64,000 bases of DNA from NCBI RefSeq assembly GCF_947493565.1, contig NZ_CANLRG010000002.1, positions 124,001 to 188,000 on the forward strand, in the 5' to 3' direction. Each line of letters begins with the position of its first letter. Position 1 is the first letter of the stretch. The notes under the pieces are model-generated. The model saw only the letters and a program-made list of their open reading frames with translations. It was not told the origin of the DNA and searched no databases. The translations under genes were made by a program, and so were the position numbers. Of the stretch, positions 9,092-17,600 are shown one piece after another. The stretch is from an uncultured Lutibacter sp. (GTDB lineage Bacteria > Bacteroidota > Bacteroidia > Flavobacteriales > Flavobacteriaceae).

Positions 9092-12000
9092 TTGAGTAAG
9101 CAAAATATTATTAAAACCTACGAACAAATTGTTGAAAACAAACAATTTGTTCAACTCTTATTAAAAGAAAAACAACAAATTCAAATTTCGAATTTGGTTG
9201 GATCTTCATTGTCTTTTATCATTTCTGAAAGCTTTAAAAAAGTAGATAAGCCCTTCCTATTAATCTTTAACGATAAGGAAGAAGCAGCCTATTATTTAAA
9301 CGATTTAGAACAATTGTTAAATGATAAAGATGTGCTTTTTTATCCAGGATCTTACCGTAGGCCTTATCAGATTGAAGAAGTTGATAATGCCAATGTTTTA
9401 TTACGTTCAGAAGTTTTAAACCGATTGAACTCTAGAAAAAAACCAGCGGTAATTGTAACCTATCCAGATGCACTCTTTGAACAAGTTGTTACCAAAGCGG
9501 AATTAAAGAGAAACACCCTAAAAATTGGTGTAAACGATAATTTAAGCTTAGATTTTGTAAACGAAGTCTTGTTTGAATACCATTTTAATCGTGTTGATTT
9601 TGTTACCGAACCAGGTGAATTTTCTGTTCGTGGGGGTATTATTGATGTATTTTCATTCTCAAATGATGAACCCTATAGAATTGAATTTTTTGGCGATGAA
9701 GTAGATAGCATTCGAACTTTTGATGTTGAAACTCAACTTTCAATCGAAAAACTAACAAAAGTTAGCATAATGCCAAATGTTGAAAATAAAACATTGGATG
9801 AAAAACGAGATAGTTTTTTAAAATATATTTCCTCTAAAACTGTTGTTTTTACTAAAAATAAAGACCTATTTGCTGATAGACTTAATAAACTATTCTCAAA
9901 GGCAGAGGAAGTGTTTAAACAATTATCTACTTCCATAAACCACACCAAACCAAGTGAGCTTTTTTGTAATGGTCAACTCATAAAAAAACAATTAAAAGAT
10001 TTTACAACTGTTGAAATTGTAAACACATTTCAAGCAGGAGTTACTTCTAAAACACAACAAAAAATTCTTCAAAATGGAGAAAACAATGCCATAATATTTA
10101 ATACAAAACCACAACCAGCATTTAATAAACAATTTGATTTGTTAATTGAAAATTTTCATCAAAATTCAGAAAAAGGTTTTACCAATTATTTGTTTTGTGA
10201 TTCTCAAAAACAAGCCGATCGTTTTCATGATATTTTTAATGATGTTGACAAAGAAATTGAATACAAAACCATTGTTTTTCCATTATTCCAAGGTTTTATT
10301 GATGTAGATAACAAGTTAGTTTGCTATACCGATCATCAAATTTTTGAACGTTATCATAAGTTCCGTTTAAAAAATGGCTACGCTAAAAAACAAGCTATTA
10401 GCTTAAAAGAATTAACCAATCTTGAAATTGGAGATTTTGTTACCCATATTGATCACGGTATTGGAAAATTTGGAGGACTTCAAAAAATAGATGTTGAGGA
10501 CAAAAAACAAGAAGCTATTAAATTAATTTATGGAGAACGCGATATTTTATACATCAGCATTCACTCACTTCATAAAATTTCAAAATACAACGGAAAAGAT
10601 GGTAAAGCTCCTAAACTTCATAAATTAGGTTCTAAAGTTTGGAAAAACCTTAAGCAAAAAACCAAATCTCGTATCCGTCATATTGCTTATAACTTAATCG
10701 AGTTGTATGCAAAACGAAAATTTCAAAAAGGATTTCAATATCAACCAGATAGTTATTTACAACACGAGCTTGAGGCTAGTTTTTTATATGAAGATACTCC
10801 AGATCAATCTTCAGCTACTCAAGATGTAAAAACAGATATGGAAAGTGAACAACCTATGGATAGGTTGGTTTGTGGAGATGTTGGATTTGGAAAAACTGAA
10901 GTTGCGGTTAGAGCCGCTTTTAAAGCAGTCGATAACGGAAAACAAGTTGCTATTTTAGTGCCAACTACAATTTTAGCTTTTCAACATTTTAAAACATTTA
11001 GCGAACGTTTAAAAGATTTTCCCGTAACTGTAGAATATTTAAATCGGTTTAGAACAGCAAATCAACGAAAAGGAGTGTTAACTGGTTTAGAAAATGGTTC
11101 TGTTGACATTGTTATAGGTACGCATCAATTAACTAATGCAGCTATAAAGTATAAAAATTTAGGATTGTTAATTGTTGATGAAGAACAAAAATTTGGTGTT
11201 GCTGTTAAAGACAAGTTAAAAACCATTAAAGAAAATATTGACACTCTTACATTAACCGCAACTCCAATTCCAAGAACATTGCAATTTAGTTTAATGGCAG
11301 CTCGAGATTTATCAGTAATAAGCACTCCGCCACCAAACCGGGTTCCTATTGAAAGTAATGTGATTCGTTTTAATGAAGAAATTATACGTGATGCTATTCG
11401 ATATGAAATTCAACGAGGTGGACAAGTATTTTTTATACATAACAGAATTGAAAACATAAAAGAAGTTGCTGGAATGTTACAACGGCTAATACCAGATGCT
11501 AAAATTGGTATTGGTCACGGGCAAATGGATGGTAAAAAATTGGAGCAATTAATGCTTTCTTTTATTAATAATGAATTTGACGTGTTGGTTTCAACCACCA
11601 TTATTGAAAGTGGTTTAGACGTGCCGAACGCAAATACCATTTTTATAAACAATGCCAACAATTTTGGCTTATCCGATTTACACCAAATGCGTGGAAGAGT
11701 TGGACGTTCAAACAAAAAAGCGTTCTGTTATTTTATTACACCGCCTTATCATATGATGACAGATGATGCGCGTAAAAGAATTGAAGCCATTTCGTTATTT
11801 ACCGATTTAGGAAGTGGAATTAATATTGCCATGAAAGATCTAGAAATTCGTGGTGCTGGTGATCTATTAGGTGGTGAACAAAGCGGTTTTATTAATGATA
11901 TTGGTTTTGATACGTATCAGAAAATATTGACCGAAACCATTGACGAATTAAAAGAAAATGAGTTTAAAGACTTGTACAAAGATGATTCAAATGAGCCAAA

Positions 12001-12472
12001 AAAATATGTAAAAGAGATTCAAATTGATACTGATTTTGAAATATTATTTCCAGATGATTATATCAATGTAATTTCTGAAAGATTGAATTTATACAACCAT
12101 TTAAGTGAGTTAAAAACCGAAGAAGAATTACAACAATTTGAAGTACAATTAATTGATAGATTTGGTGAGCTTCCAACACAGGTAGTAGATTTATTAGACA
12201 GCGTTCGTATAAAATGGATCGCTAAAAAATTAGGTATAGAACGTTTAATTTTAAAGAAAAATAGAATGATTGCTTACTTTGTTTCTGATCAACAAAGTTC
12301 ATATTATCAAACACCCATTTTCACAAAAGTGCTGTCGTATGTTCAAAAAAACCCAACAAGTTGTGTGATGAAAGAAAAGGAAACCAAAGCTGGGCTACGT
12401 TTATTACTTACCTTTATCAAAATAAATTCGGTTGAAAAAGCTTTAAATACCCTTGTAAATGTTGAAAAATAA
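9092..12472 (+). CDS. mfd: Transcription-repair coupling factor Mfd
   Basis: This 1126-residue protein has an N-terminal UvrB-like module (TEPGEFSVRGGIIDVFSF), an RNA-polymerase-interacting domain (GDFVTHIDHGIGKFGGLQKI) and an SF2 translocase with Walker A GDVGFGKTEV, DEEQ box, TLTATPIPRTL and QMRGRVGRS. A C-terminal TRCF domain follows. It removes stalled RNA polymerase at DNA lesions and recruits UvrA. The frame is open back to 9035, but a -7 box lies inside that extension; the TTG at 9092 begins SKQNIIKTYEQIV, which resembles family N-termini. Its last 14 bases overlap the next gene. Confidence 0.95.
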   Translation: MSKQNIIKTYEQIVENKQFVQLLLKEKQQIQISNLVGSSLSFIISESFKKVDKPFLLIFNDKEEAAYYLNDLEQLLNDKDVLFYPGSYRRPYQIEEVDNANVLLRSEVLNRLNSRKKPAVIVTYPDALFEQVVTKAELKRNTLKIGVNDNLSLDFVNEVLFEYHFNRVDFVTEPGEFSVRGGIIDVFSFSNDEPYRIEFFGDEVDSIRTFDVETQLSIEKLTKVSIMPNVENKTLDEKRDSFLKYISSKTVVFTKNKDLFADRLNKLFSKAEEVFKQLSTSINHTKPSELFCNGQLIKKQLKDFTTVEIVNTFQAGVTSKTQQKILQNGENNAIIFNTKPQPAFNKQFDLLIENFHQNSEKGFTNYLFCDSQKQADRFHDIFNDVDKEIEYKTIVFPLFQGFIDVDNKLVCYTDHQIFERYHKFRLKNGYAKKQAISLKELTNLEIGDFVTHIDHGIGKFGGLQKIDVEDKKQEAIKLIYGERDILYISIHSLHKISKYNGKDGKAPKLHKLGSKVWKNLKQKTKSRIRHIAYNLIELYAKRKFQKGFQYQPDSYLQHELEASFLYEDTPDQSSATQDVKTDMESEQPMDRLVCGDVGFGKTEVAVRAAFKAVDNGKQVAILVPTTILAFQHFKTFSERLKDFPVTVEYLNRFRTANQRKGVLTGLENGSVDIVIGTHQLTNAAIKYKNLGLLIVDEEQKFGVAVKDKLKTIKENIDTLTLTATPIPRTLQFSLMAARDLSVISTPPPNRVPIESNVIRFNEEIIRDAIRYEIQRGGQVFFIHNRIENIKEVAGMLQRLIPDAKIGIGHGQMDGKKLEQLMLSFINNEFDVLVSTTIIESGLDVPNANTIFINNANNFGLSDLHQMRGRVGRSNKKAFCYFITPPYHMMTDDARKRIEAISLFTDLGSGINIAMKDLEIRGAGDLLGGEQSGFINDIGFDTYQKILTETIDELKENEFKDLYKDDSNEPKKYVKEIQIDTDFEILFPDDYINVISERLNLYNHLSELKTEEELQQFEVQLIDRFGELPTQVVDLLDSVRIKWIAKKLGIERLILKKNRMIAYFVSDQQSSYYQTPIFTKVLSYVQKNPTSCVMKEKETKAGLRLLLTFIKINSVEKALNTLVNVEK

Positions 12473-13322
12473 TCATTTAAAACATGTTTTAGAACTAAAT
12501 ATAGCTGTGCTTTTAGTTAGTACGTCGGGGGTTTTAGGGCGTTATATTGAAATGCCACCACCTGTTACTATTTGGTTGCGATGTGTTTTTGCTGCAATTA
12601 TTTTAGGGATCTTTTGTTGGTATAAAAAAATAGATTTAAAAGTACTTCGAAAAAGAGACTGGTTCACTATAGGAATCAGTGGTTTATTTTTTGGAGCACA
12701 TTGGGTAACTTATTTCTACGCCTTGCATCTTTCCAATGTGGCAATTGGAATGCTTTCATTATTTACCTACCCTGTGGTAACAGCGCTACTTGAACCCTTA
12801 TTTTTTAGAACTAAATTAAATATTAAACATGTAGTTTTAGGCGGTATAGTTTTAGTTGGAATTTATTTTTTAACACCCGAATTTGATATTCATAACAACT
12901 ATACCAAAGGAGTTATTTTTGGACTAATTTCTTCAGTTTTTTATGCAATTAGAAATATTTTAATGAAGAAAAAAGTAGCCAACTATCATGGCTCTATGCT
13001 AATGTTTTATCAAATGATTATAATTACTTTAGTTCTATGGCCAGTTCTTTTTATTTTTGAGACAAATCCAACTATAAACGATTGGTCTGCTCTTATTGTT
13101 TTAGCTTTATTTACTACTGCCATTGGACATACGTTATTTGTAATAAGTTTTAAAAACTTCTCGGTAAGTACTGCAAGTATTATGAGTAGCGTACAACCTA
13201 TTTATGGAATTATATTCGGCTTGTTATTTTTAAATGAAATACCAACCTCAAAAACTATTATTGGAGGAATTTTAATAATTTCGACAGTAATTATTGAAAG
13301 TATTCGAACAAACAAAAAGTAA
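12459..13322 (+). CDS. EamA/DMT family permease
   Basis: This 287-residue polytopic membrane protein has about ten hydrophobic segments arranged as two EamA repeats (about residues 13-135 and 150-283). It belongs to the drug/metabolite transporter superfamily; the substrate cannot be read from sequence. The ATG lies inside the end of mfd (14-base overlap), so it is translationally linked to mfd. The following small gene starts two bases after its stop, so the three probably form one transcript. Confidence 0.85.
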   Translation: MLKNNHLKHVLELNIAVLLVSTSGVLGRYIEMPPPVTIWLRCVFAAIILGIFCWYKKIDLKVLRKRDWFTIGISGLFFGAHWVTYFYALHLSNVAIGMLSLFTYPVVTALLEPLFFRTKLNIKHVVLGGIVLVGIYFLTPEFDIHNNYTKGVIFGLISSVFYAIRNILMKKKVANYHGSMLMFYQMIIITLVLWPVLFIFETNPTINDWSALIVLALFTTAIGHTLFVISFKNFSVSTASIMSSVQPIYGIIFGLLFLNEIPTSKTIIGGILIISTVIIESIRTNKK

Positions 13323-13323
13323 T

Positions 13324-13692
13324 ATGGAATTTTTCAGAATTATTGATAAACAAACTACAGAAGAACAGCTTCAAAAAAATATACTGCCAACTACTATTGA
13401 TAGGTTTACTGAGACTATGCTTTTTCTTGAAAGTTTCAATTCTGATTTTAAAGGCGTTACTCTTTGGGGTGAATTCAATATTAGTTATCACAAAATTAAT
13501 GGAGGTGTACGATTTACTTTGCTGGATTGCCCAAATGCACTATCGTGGACGATAACCACAGGCTTTCCACCTGAAAGAAATAAAATTGTAGTACACTGCA
13601 CCATAAACCGAATTCAAAAACCAACTGAGTTTATTGAAGAAATTGAAGAATTTTTAGGTGAATGGGAGGCTGGATTGTTTGAAAATTTCTAA
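13324..13692 (+). CDS. Small uncharacterised protein, third gene of the mfd transcript
   Basis: This 122-residue soluble protein (MEFFRIIDKQTTEEQLQKNI...) has no signal peptide or membrane segment. I do not recognise the family. It is mixed alpha/beta, with a beta-rich middle (GVTLWGEFNISYHKINGGVR) and an acidic C-terminal helix (EEIEEFLGEWEAGLF). The frame is open to a TTG at 13294 inside the permease gene, but the ATG at 13324, two bases after the permease stop, is the natural start. Its stop codon interleaves with the stop of the convergent HAD gene. Confidence 0.7.
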   Translation: MEFFRIIDKQTTEEQLQKNILPTTIDRFTETMLFLESFNSDFKGVTLWGEFNISYHKINGGVRFTLLDCPNALSWTITTGFPPERNKIVVHCTINRIQKPTEFIEEIEEFLGEWEAGLFENF

Positions 13693-14285
13693 AATGTAAA
13701 TTCCATTGTAAAATAATTAGTTACATCTATCACATGCATTCCCACACTTTCTGCAGCTTGCATTCCTAAAATTCCATCTTCAAAAACCACGCAATCTTTT
13801 GGAGCAACTTTCATCAATTCAGCACATTTTAAAAAAGTTTCAGGATGTGGCTTAGGGTTGATAATATCTGTAGAAGTAACAACTATATCAAAATATTGTT
13901 GCATATTAATAACTTCTAATGTTTTTTGGGCTCCACTTCTAGTACTCCCAGTTCCAATAGACATTGGTAAAACTTGATGATATTTTCGAATTACATCTGC
14001 TACTATTGAAATTTCTTTAGTACTCTCTACTAATGTTTTAAAATGAGATGACTTTATGGCTCCAACTTCAATAGGATTCATGGTAGTTCCAAATAACTCA
14101 TTTAGTTTTAAAATAGTTGCAGTTCTTGGCTTTCCAGTTAAACTCATAAATAACTCTGCATTAAAATCAATGCCATAAGGAGTAACGGCTTTTCGCCATG
14201 ATTCAAAATGATATTGCATCGTATCTGCTATGGTGCCATCTAAATCAAAAATGAGACCCTTTACATTTTTTGGGATTTCAATCAT
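13689..14285 (-). CDS. HAD superfamily phosphatase/phosphomutase, beta-phosphoglucomutase-like
   Basis: This 198-residue protein has the HAD nucleophile and acid in FDLDGTIADT (D14, D16), a helical cap with MQYHFESWRKAV, motif II/III in GTGSTRSG and KPHPE, and the acidic motif VFEDGILGMQAA. Length and cap match the small beta-phosphoglucomutase/YqaB-like sugar-phosphate phosphatases. The substrate is probably a phosphorylated sugar, but this is inferred. A -7 box lies 38 bases upstream. The stop overlaps that of the plus-strand gene ending at 13692. Confidence 0.82.
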   Translation of the reverse strand: MIEIPKNVKGLIFDLDGTIADTMQYHFESWRKAVTPYGIDFNAELFMSLTGKPRTATILKLNELFGTTMNPIEVGAIKSSHFKTLVESTKEISIVADVIRKYHQVLPMSIGTGSTRSGAQKTLEVINMQQYFDIVVTSTDIINPKPHPETFLKCAELMKVAPKDCVVFEDGILGMQAAESVGMHVIDVTNYFTMEFTF

Positions 14286-14322
14286 ATCGGGTTTGAATAG
14301 GTTTTGTTGCGTGTTTAAAGTT

Positions 14323-14330
14323 CAAATTTA
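14323..14330 (-). promoter_or_regulatory. -7 box TAAATTTG of the HAD gene
   Basis: This is an exact minus-strand TAnnTTTG match, giving a leader of about 30 bases before the ATG at 14285. No clear -33 TTTG is seen at the usual distance. Confidence 0.5.
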
Positions 14331-14396
14331 GCAAAAAAACGAATAGGAAGTCCTTTAGAGTTTTCGTAAGTTGGCTTAAATTAGCAATAAACTATA

Positions 14397-14813
14397 TTAC
14401 TGTATTACAGGTAGTTTTTTTAATAATTTTAATATTTTTTTCATCAACTCTTTTAAATGAGTTCCGTTTTCATACTCTATATTGTAAGTTGAACTTCCAG
14501 AAGCTGTAGTTGAATATTCGGAACCCTTTTTACGTAAATAAATAATCGGTTTTCCTTTTGCTTTTGCATATCCAATTTCAATTCCTACTCCAATTGATTT
14601 AGTCGTCAATTCAGCAATTAGAAAATCAGAGTTGTCAATCTCAACAAACGCTGTTTTCATCATTTCAATTTCCTCATTTTCTTTGAAATTATATTTATCA
14701 ACAAATGAAAGTAATTTAATATCATTCGTTTTACATATTTCAATCAAGCTTTGTACTTCTTTATCGAATAATTTTCGGTTAGAATAACTTATGGCTAAAT
14801 ATGCATTTCTCAT
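14397..14813 (-). CDS. Nucleoside 2-deoxyribosyltransferase-like protein
   Basis: This 138-residue protein contains DFLIAELTTKSIGVGIEIGY followed by AKAKGKPIIYL, the hallmark of the nucleoside 2-deoxyribosyltransferase/DNPH1 fold, with the candidate catalytic Glu in GVGIEIGYA. The N-terminal AYLAISYSNR replaces the usual YLAGP strand-loop. Family members cleave or transfer the deoxyribose of nucleosides or nucleotides; the substrate here is unknown. The frame is open to a TTG at 14834, but the ATG at 14813 (MRNAYLAIS) fits the family. No partner gene is apparent. Confidence 0.68.
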   Translation of the reverse strand: MRNAYLAISYSNRKLFDKEVQSLIEICKTNDIKLLSFVDKYNFKENEEIEMMKTAFVEIDNSDFLIAELTTKSIGVGIEIGYAKAKGKPIIYLRKKGSEYSTTASGSSTYNIEYENGTHLKELMKKILKLLKKLPVIQ

Positions 14814-14891
14814 TTTTGTTAAATTACCTAACAATTATTTTTATAAACGACAAAAATAGAAATTATTGAAAGAACCAACGTAAACAAACCA

Positions 14892-15995
14892 TTAAATAGC
14901 TTCAAACAGTTTTCCAGGTAATGGTTTTACTATTCCTTTCATTTCTAAATTAAATAATACTGTAGTTGTTTTATGGATGGGCAAATTACAATTCAAAGAA
15001 ATTACATCTAACATTTTTTTACCTTCATCTACTAAAAAATCGTACACTAATTGTTCAATTTCGTCTAATTCAACAAATAATTGCTTTTGAATTGTTTTTG
15101 TTAAGGTAGTTTCCAATTCCCAATTTAACATTTCTATCAAATCTTTTGAAGAAGTTAAAATGGCCGCTTTATTTTGCTTAATTAAATTATTACAACCCTT
15201 ACTATAAGTGTCAGATGCTCTACCAGGAACTGCAAAAACATCTCTATTATATGAATTTGCAATATCTGCAGTTACTAAAGAACCTCCTTTTTCAGCAGAT
15301 TCAATGATAATAGTTGCCTCAGAAATACCCGCTACAATACGGTTTCTTTTTAAAAAATTTTCTCGAGTTAAAGCGTCATTATGCCAAAAATCAGTTAAAA
15401 AACCACCATTATTGTTAATTTGAGCCATGTATTTTTTATGGGATTTAGGGTAAATTTCTTCAAAACCATGAGCCAATACTCCAACGGTTTGCAAGTTGTT
15501 TTTTAGAGCTGCTTTTTGTGCGCAAATATCTACTCCATAAGCAAAACCACTTACAATTATTGGGTTATAACTTTTAAGTTCTTCAATTAATTTTTCACAA
15601 AAAGTCCTTCCGTAACTAGTAATTTTTCTTGTTCCAACAATACTTATTACTGGATGATTTAATAAATTAATAGTTCCATCTTTAAATAATAGTATAGGAC
15701 CATCTATACAATGTTTTAATTTTTCGGGATAATCTTTTTCTTTAAAATAAAGTGTTTCAATTGCTTTTTGTTGAATGTATTTTAATTCCTTTTCTGCATC
15801 TTTTAAATTTTTTATATCAAATAAATGGCGTATGGTAAAAGCTCCTATCCCATTTATTTTTTGAAGTGTTTGTTGTTTTTCTTTTAGTACATTTTTGGCG
15901 CTTCCACAGTGAGATATTAACTTTTTAGCATTGATATCTCCAATACCTTTTGCACGTTGAAGTGCCAAAACATAGAGTAATTCTTCTTCTAGCAT
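14892..15995 (-). CDS. dprA: DNA-processing protein DprA (Smf)
   Basis: This 367-residue protein has an N-terminal helix-hairpin-helix-like region (about 5-70), the DprA Rossmann-like domain with SIVGTRKITSYG, VSGFAYGVDICAQKAAL and GGSLVTADIANSYNRDVFAVPG (about 105-300), and a C-terminal winged helix. By family it binds incoming single-stranded DNA and loads RecA during transformation. It is divergent from the HU/SPOR gene. A -7 box at 16056-16063 gives a leader of about 50 bases. No com genes are in the window. Confidence 0.95.
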   Translation of the reverse strand: MLEEELLYVLALQRAKGIGDINAKKLISHCGSAKNVLKEKQQTLQKINGIGAFTIRHLFDIKNLKDAEKELKYIQQKAIETLYFKEKDYPEKLKHCIDGPILLFKDGTINLLNHPVISIVGTRKITSYGRTFCEKLIEELKSYNPIIVSGFAYGVDICAQKAALKNNLQTVGVLAHGFEEIYPKSHKKYMAQINNNGGFLTDFWHNDALTRENFLKRNRIVAGISEATIIIESAEKGGSLVTADIANSYNRDVFAVPGRASDTYSKGCNNLIKQNKAAILTSSKDLIEMLNWELETTLTKTIQKQLFVELDEIEQLVYDFLVDEGKKMLDVISLNCNLPIHKTTTVLFNLEMKGIVKPLPGKLFEAI

Positions 15996-16055
15996 ATTTT
16001 AACAATTTGAATGTCAATATATAAAATTATTGTTAATAAAAAAGCTGATAACTTT

Positions 16056-16063
16056 CAAAAATA
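16056..16063 (-). promoter_or_regulatory. -7 box TATTTTTG of dprA
   Basis: This exact minus-strand TAnnTTTG match lies in the 95-base divergent region between dprA and the HU/SPOR gene. It is back-to-back with the plus-strand box at 16078-16085, so the two promoters overlap physically. Confidence 0.5.
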
Positions 16064-16077
16064 CATTCGCTTTTTTC

Positions 16078-16085
16078 TATATTTG
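16078..16085 (+). promoter_or_regulatory. -7 box TATATTTG directly before the HU/SPOR gene
   Basis: This exact TAnnTTTG match ends five bases before the ATG at 16091. If transcription starts at the usual distance, the message is leaderless or nearly so. Confidence 0.5.
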
Positions 16086-16090
16086 TTTTA

Positions 16091-17017
16091 ATGACACTAG
16101 CAAAATACATAAGCGACTTATTATACCGATATGAATGTGTAATTATTCCAAATTTTGGCGGATTTGTTACCAATGAAATTTCTGCAAAAGTAAATCACTA
16201 TACGCATACATTTTATGCACCTTCTAAACAATTAACCTTTAATTCACATTTACAAAATAATGATGGTTTATTGGCAAATTATATAGCAGCGTCTCAAAAT
16301 ATTTCATATTCAAAAGCTTTAGAGTTTATTTCTAAAGAAACCGAACAATGGAAATTTCTTTTAAAAAATAATGAATTAGATATTGAAAATATTGGGTCAC
16401 TTCGTTTAAATAAAGAAGGAAATTATATTTTTGAACCCAACACCTCTGTAAACTATTTAACTTCATCTTTTGGTTTTAGTACTTTTAATTCACCAGCAAT
16501 TAAACGTATGGAATACCAACAAAAAGTTAAACAACTTAAAACTATAGCTCCTGTTTTACCAACCAATGAAAATAAAACGCCTGCTTTTATAAAATATGCA
16601 GCTAGTGCAGCTATTATTTTTGCTTTAGGAACGCTCGGTTGGAACGAATATCAAAAAATAACATACAACAATTTGGTAGCTGAAGCTGAACAACAACAGC
16701 AACAAGTAGAAAAAACTATTCAAGAAGCAACCTTTGTTATCAACAATCCATTACCTGCTATTACTTTAAATGTTACCAAACAAACCTACAACTATCATGT
16801 AATTGCTGGTGCTTTTAGAGAGTCTATAAATGCTGAAAAGAAACTTAAAGAGTTACTTGAAAAAGGTTACAATGCTAAAATTTTAGGAGTCAACAAATGG
16901 AATTTAACACAAGTTTGTTACTTAAGCACCAATTCTAAAAATGAAGCAATTAACACCTTAAACAGCATTAAAAAAAGTGTTTCTAAAGATGCATGGTTGT
17001 TAGTAAAAGAGTACTAA
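16091..17017 (+). CDS. HU-CCDC81-like / SPOR domain membrane protein
   Basis: This 308-residue protein has an N-terminal HU/IHF-like domain of the CCDC81-prokaryotic type (about 1-85; VIIPNFGGFVTNEISA and IENIGSLRLNKEGNYIFEPN are typical). A single transmembrane helix (about 165-185) and a glutamine-rich linker with QQQQQ follow. The C-terminal SPOR domain (about 232-308, YHVIAGAFRESINAEKKLKEL) binds denuded septal peptidoglycan. It probably links a cytoplasmic HU-like module to the division-site wall. Divergence from dprA is a recurrent Flavobacteria arrangement. Exact function unknown. Confidence 0.85.
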   Translation: MTLAKYISDLLYRYECVIIPNFGGFVTNEISAKVNHYTHTFYAPSKQLTFNSHLQNNDGLLANYIAASQNISYSKALEFISKETEQWKFLLKNNELDIENIGSLRLNKEGNYIFEPNTSVNYLTSSFGFSTFNSPAIKRMEYQQKVKQLKTIAPVLPTNENKTPAFIKYAASAAIIFALGTLGWNEYQKITYNNLVAEAEQQQQQVEKTIQEATFVINNPLPAITLNVTKQTYNYHVIAGAFRESINAEKKLKELLEKGYNAKILGVNKWNLTQVCYLSTNSKNEAINTLNSIKKSVSKDAWLLVKEY

Positions 17018-17061
17018 TAACTTAGACTTTATAGCTTTTATTATTTTTCATAAAATAGCCT

Positions 17062-17069
17062 TATCTTTG
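17062..17069 (+). promoter_or_regulatory. -7 box TATCTTTG of the acyl-CoA thioesterase gene
   Basis: This exact TAnnTTTG match, followed by GC as in many Bacteroidetes promoters, lies 17 bases upstream of the ATG at 17087. It gives a leader of roughly 10 bases. Confidence 0.6.
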
Positions 17070-17086
17070 CCGAAAATCAAAAAGGC

Positions 17087-17596
17087 ATGGTAAAAACACC
17101 TAAAGAATCTTTAACTATTTTAACTGATATTGTTTTACCTGGTGAAACCAATCCATTAGGAAATCTATTTGGAGGGGAATTACTAGCTAGAATGGATAGA
17201 GCTTGCAGTATTGCTGCACGTCGTCATTCAAGAAGAATTGTTGTAACAGCCTCTGTAAATCACGTTGCTTTCAATAAAGCTGTCCCCGTTGGAAGTGTAG
17301 TAACAATTGAAGCTAAAGTTTCACGTGCTTTTAAATCATCTATGGAAATATATGTAGATGTTTGGATAGAAGATAGAGAATCACAAGAGCGCTCTAAAGT
17401 AAACGAAGGAATTTACACTTTTGTTGCTGTTGACACCACAGGAACTCCAGTTACCGTTCCTCAAATTGAACCAGAAACAGAGTTAGAAAAAAAACGTTTT
17501 CAAGGTGCATTAAGAAGAAAAGAATTAAGTTTAATTCTTTCTGGAAAAATGAACCCAAATGAAGCTACTGAATTAAAAGCACTTTTTACAAATTAA
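17087..17596 (+). CDS. Acyl-CoA thioesterase, hotdog fold (YciA/ACOT family)
   Basis: This 169-residue protein has one hotdog domain: NPLGNLFGGELLARMDRACSI carries the family Asn and acidic residue on the central helix, and VTASVNHVAFNKAVPVG is the typical second block. It hydrolyses acyl-CoA to free acid and CoA, probably as a hexamer; chain-length preference is not readable. It has its own promoter box. The stop is only four bases from the stop of the convergent EnvC-like gene and no terminator is visible between them. Confidence 0.9.
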   Translation: MVKTPKESLTILTDIVLPGETNPLGNLFGGELLARMDRACSIAARRHSRRIVVTASVNHVAFNKAVPVGSVVTIEAKVSRAFKSSMEIYVDVWIEDRESQERSKVNEGIYTFVAVDTTGTPVTVPQIEPETELEKKRFQGALRRKELSLILSGKMNPNEATELKALFTN

Positions 17597-17600
17597 ACAA

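Noticed and set aside
15208-15423. Small plus-strand frame inside dprA
   Set aside because: It lies wholly opposite conserved DprA motifs and shows no independent coding signal; the other short antisense frames in the window are of the same kind.
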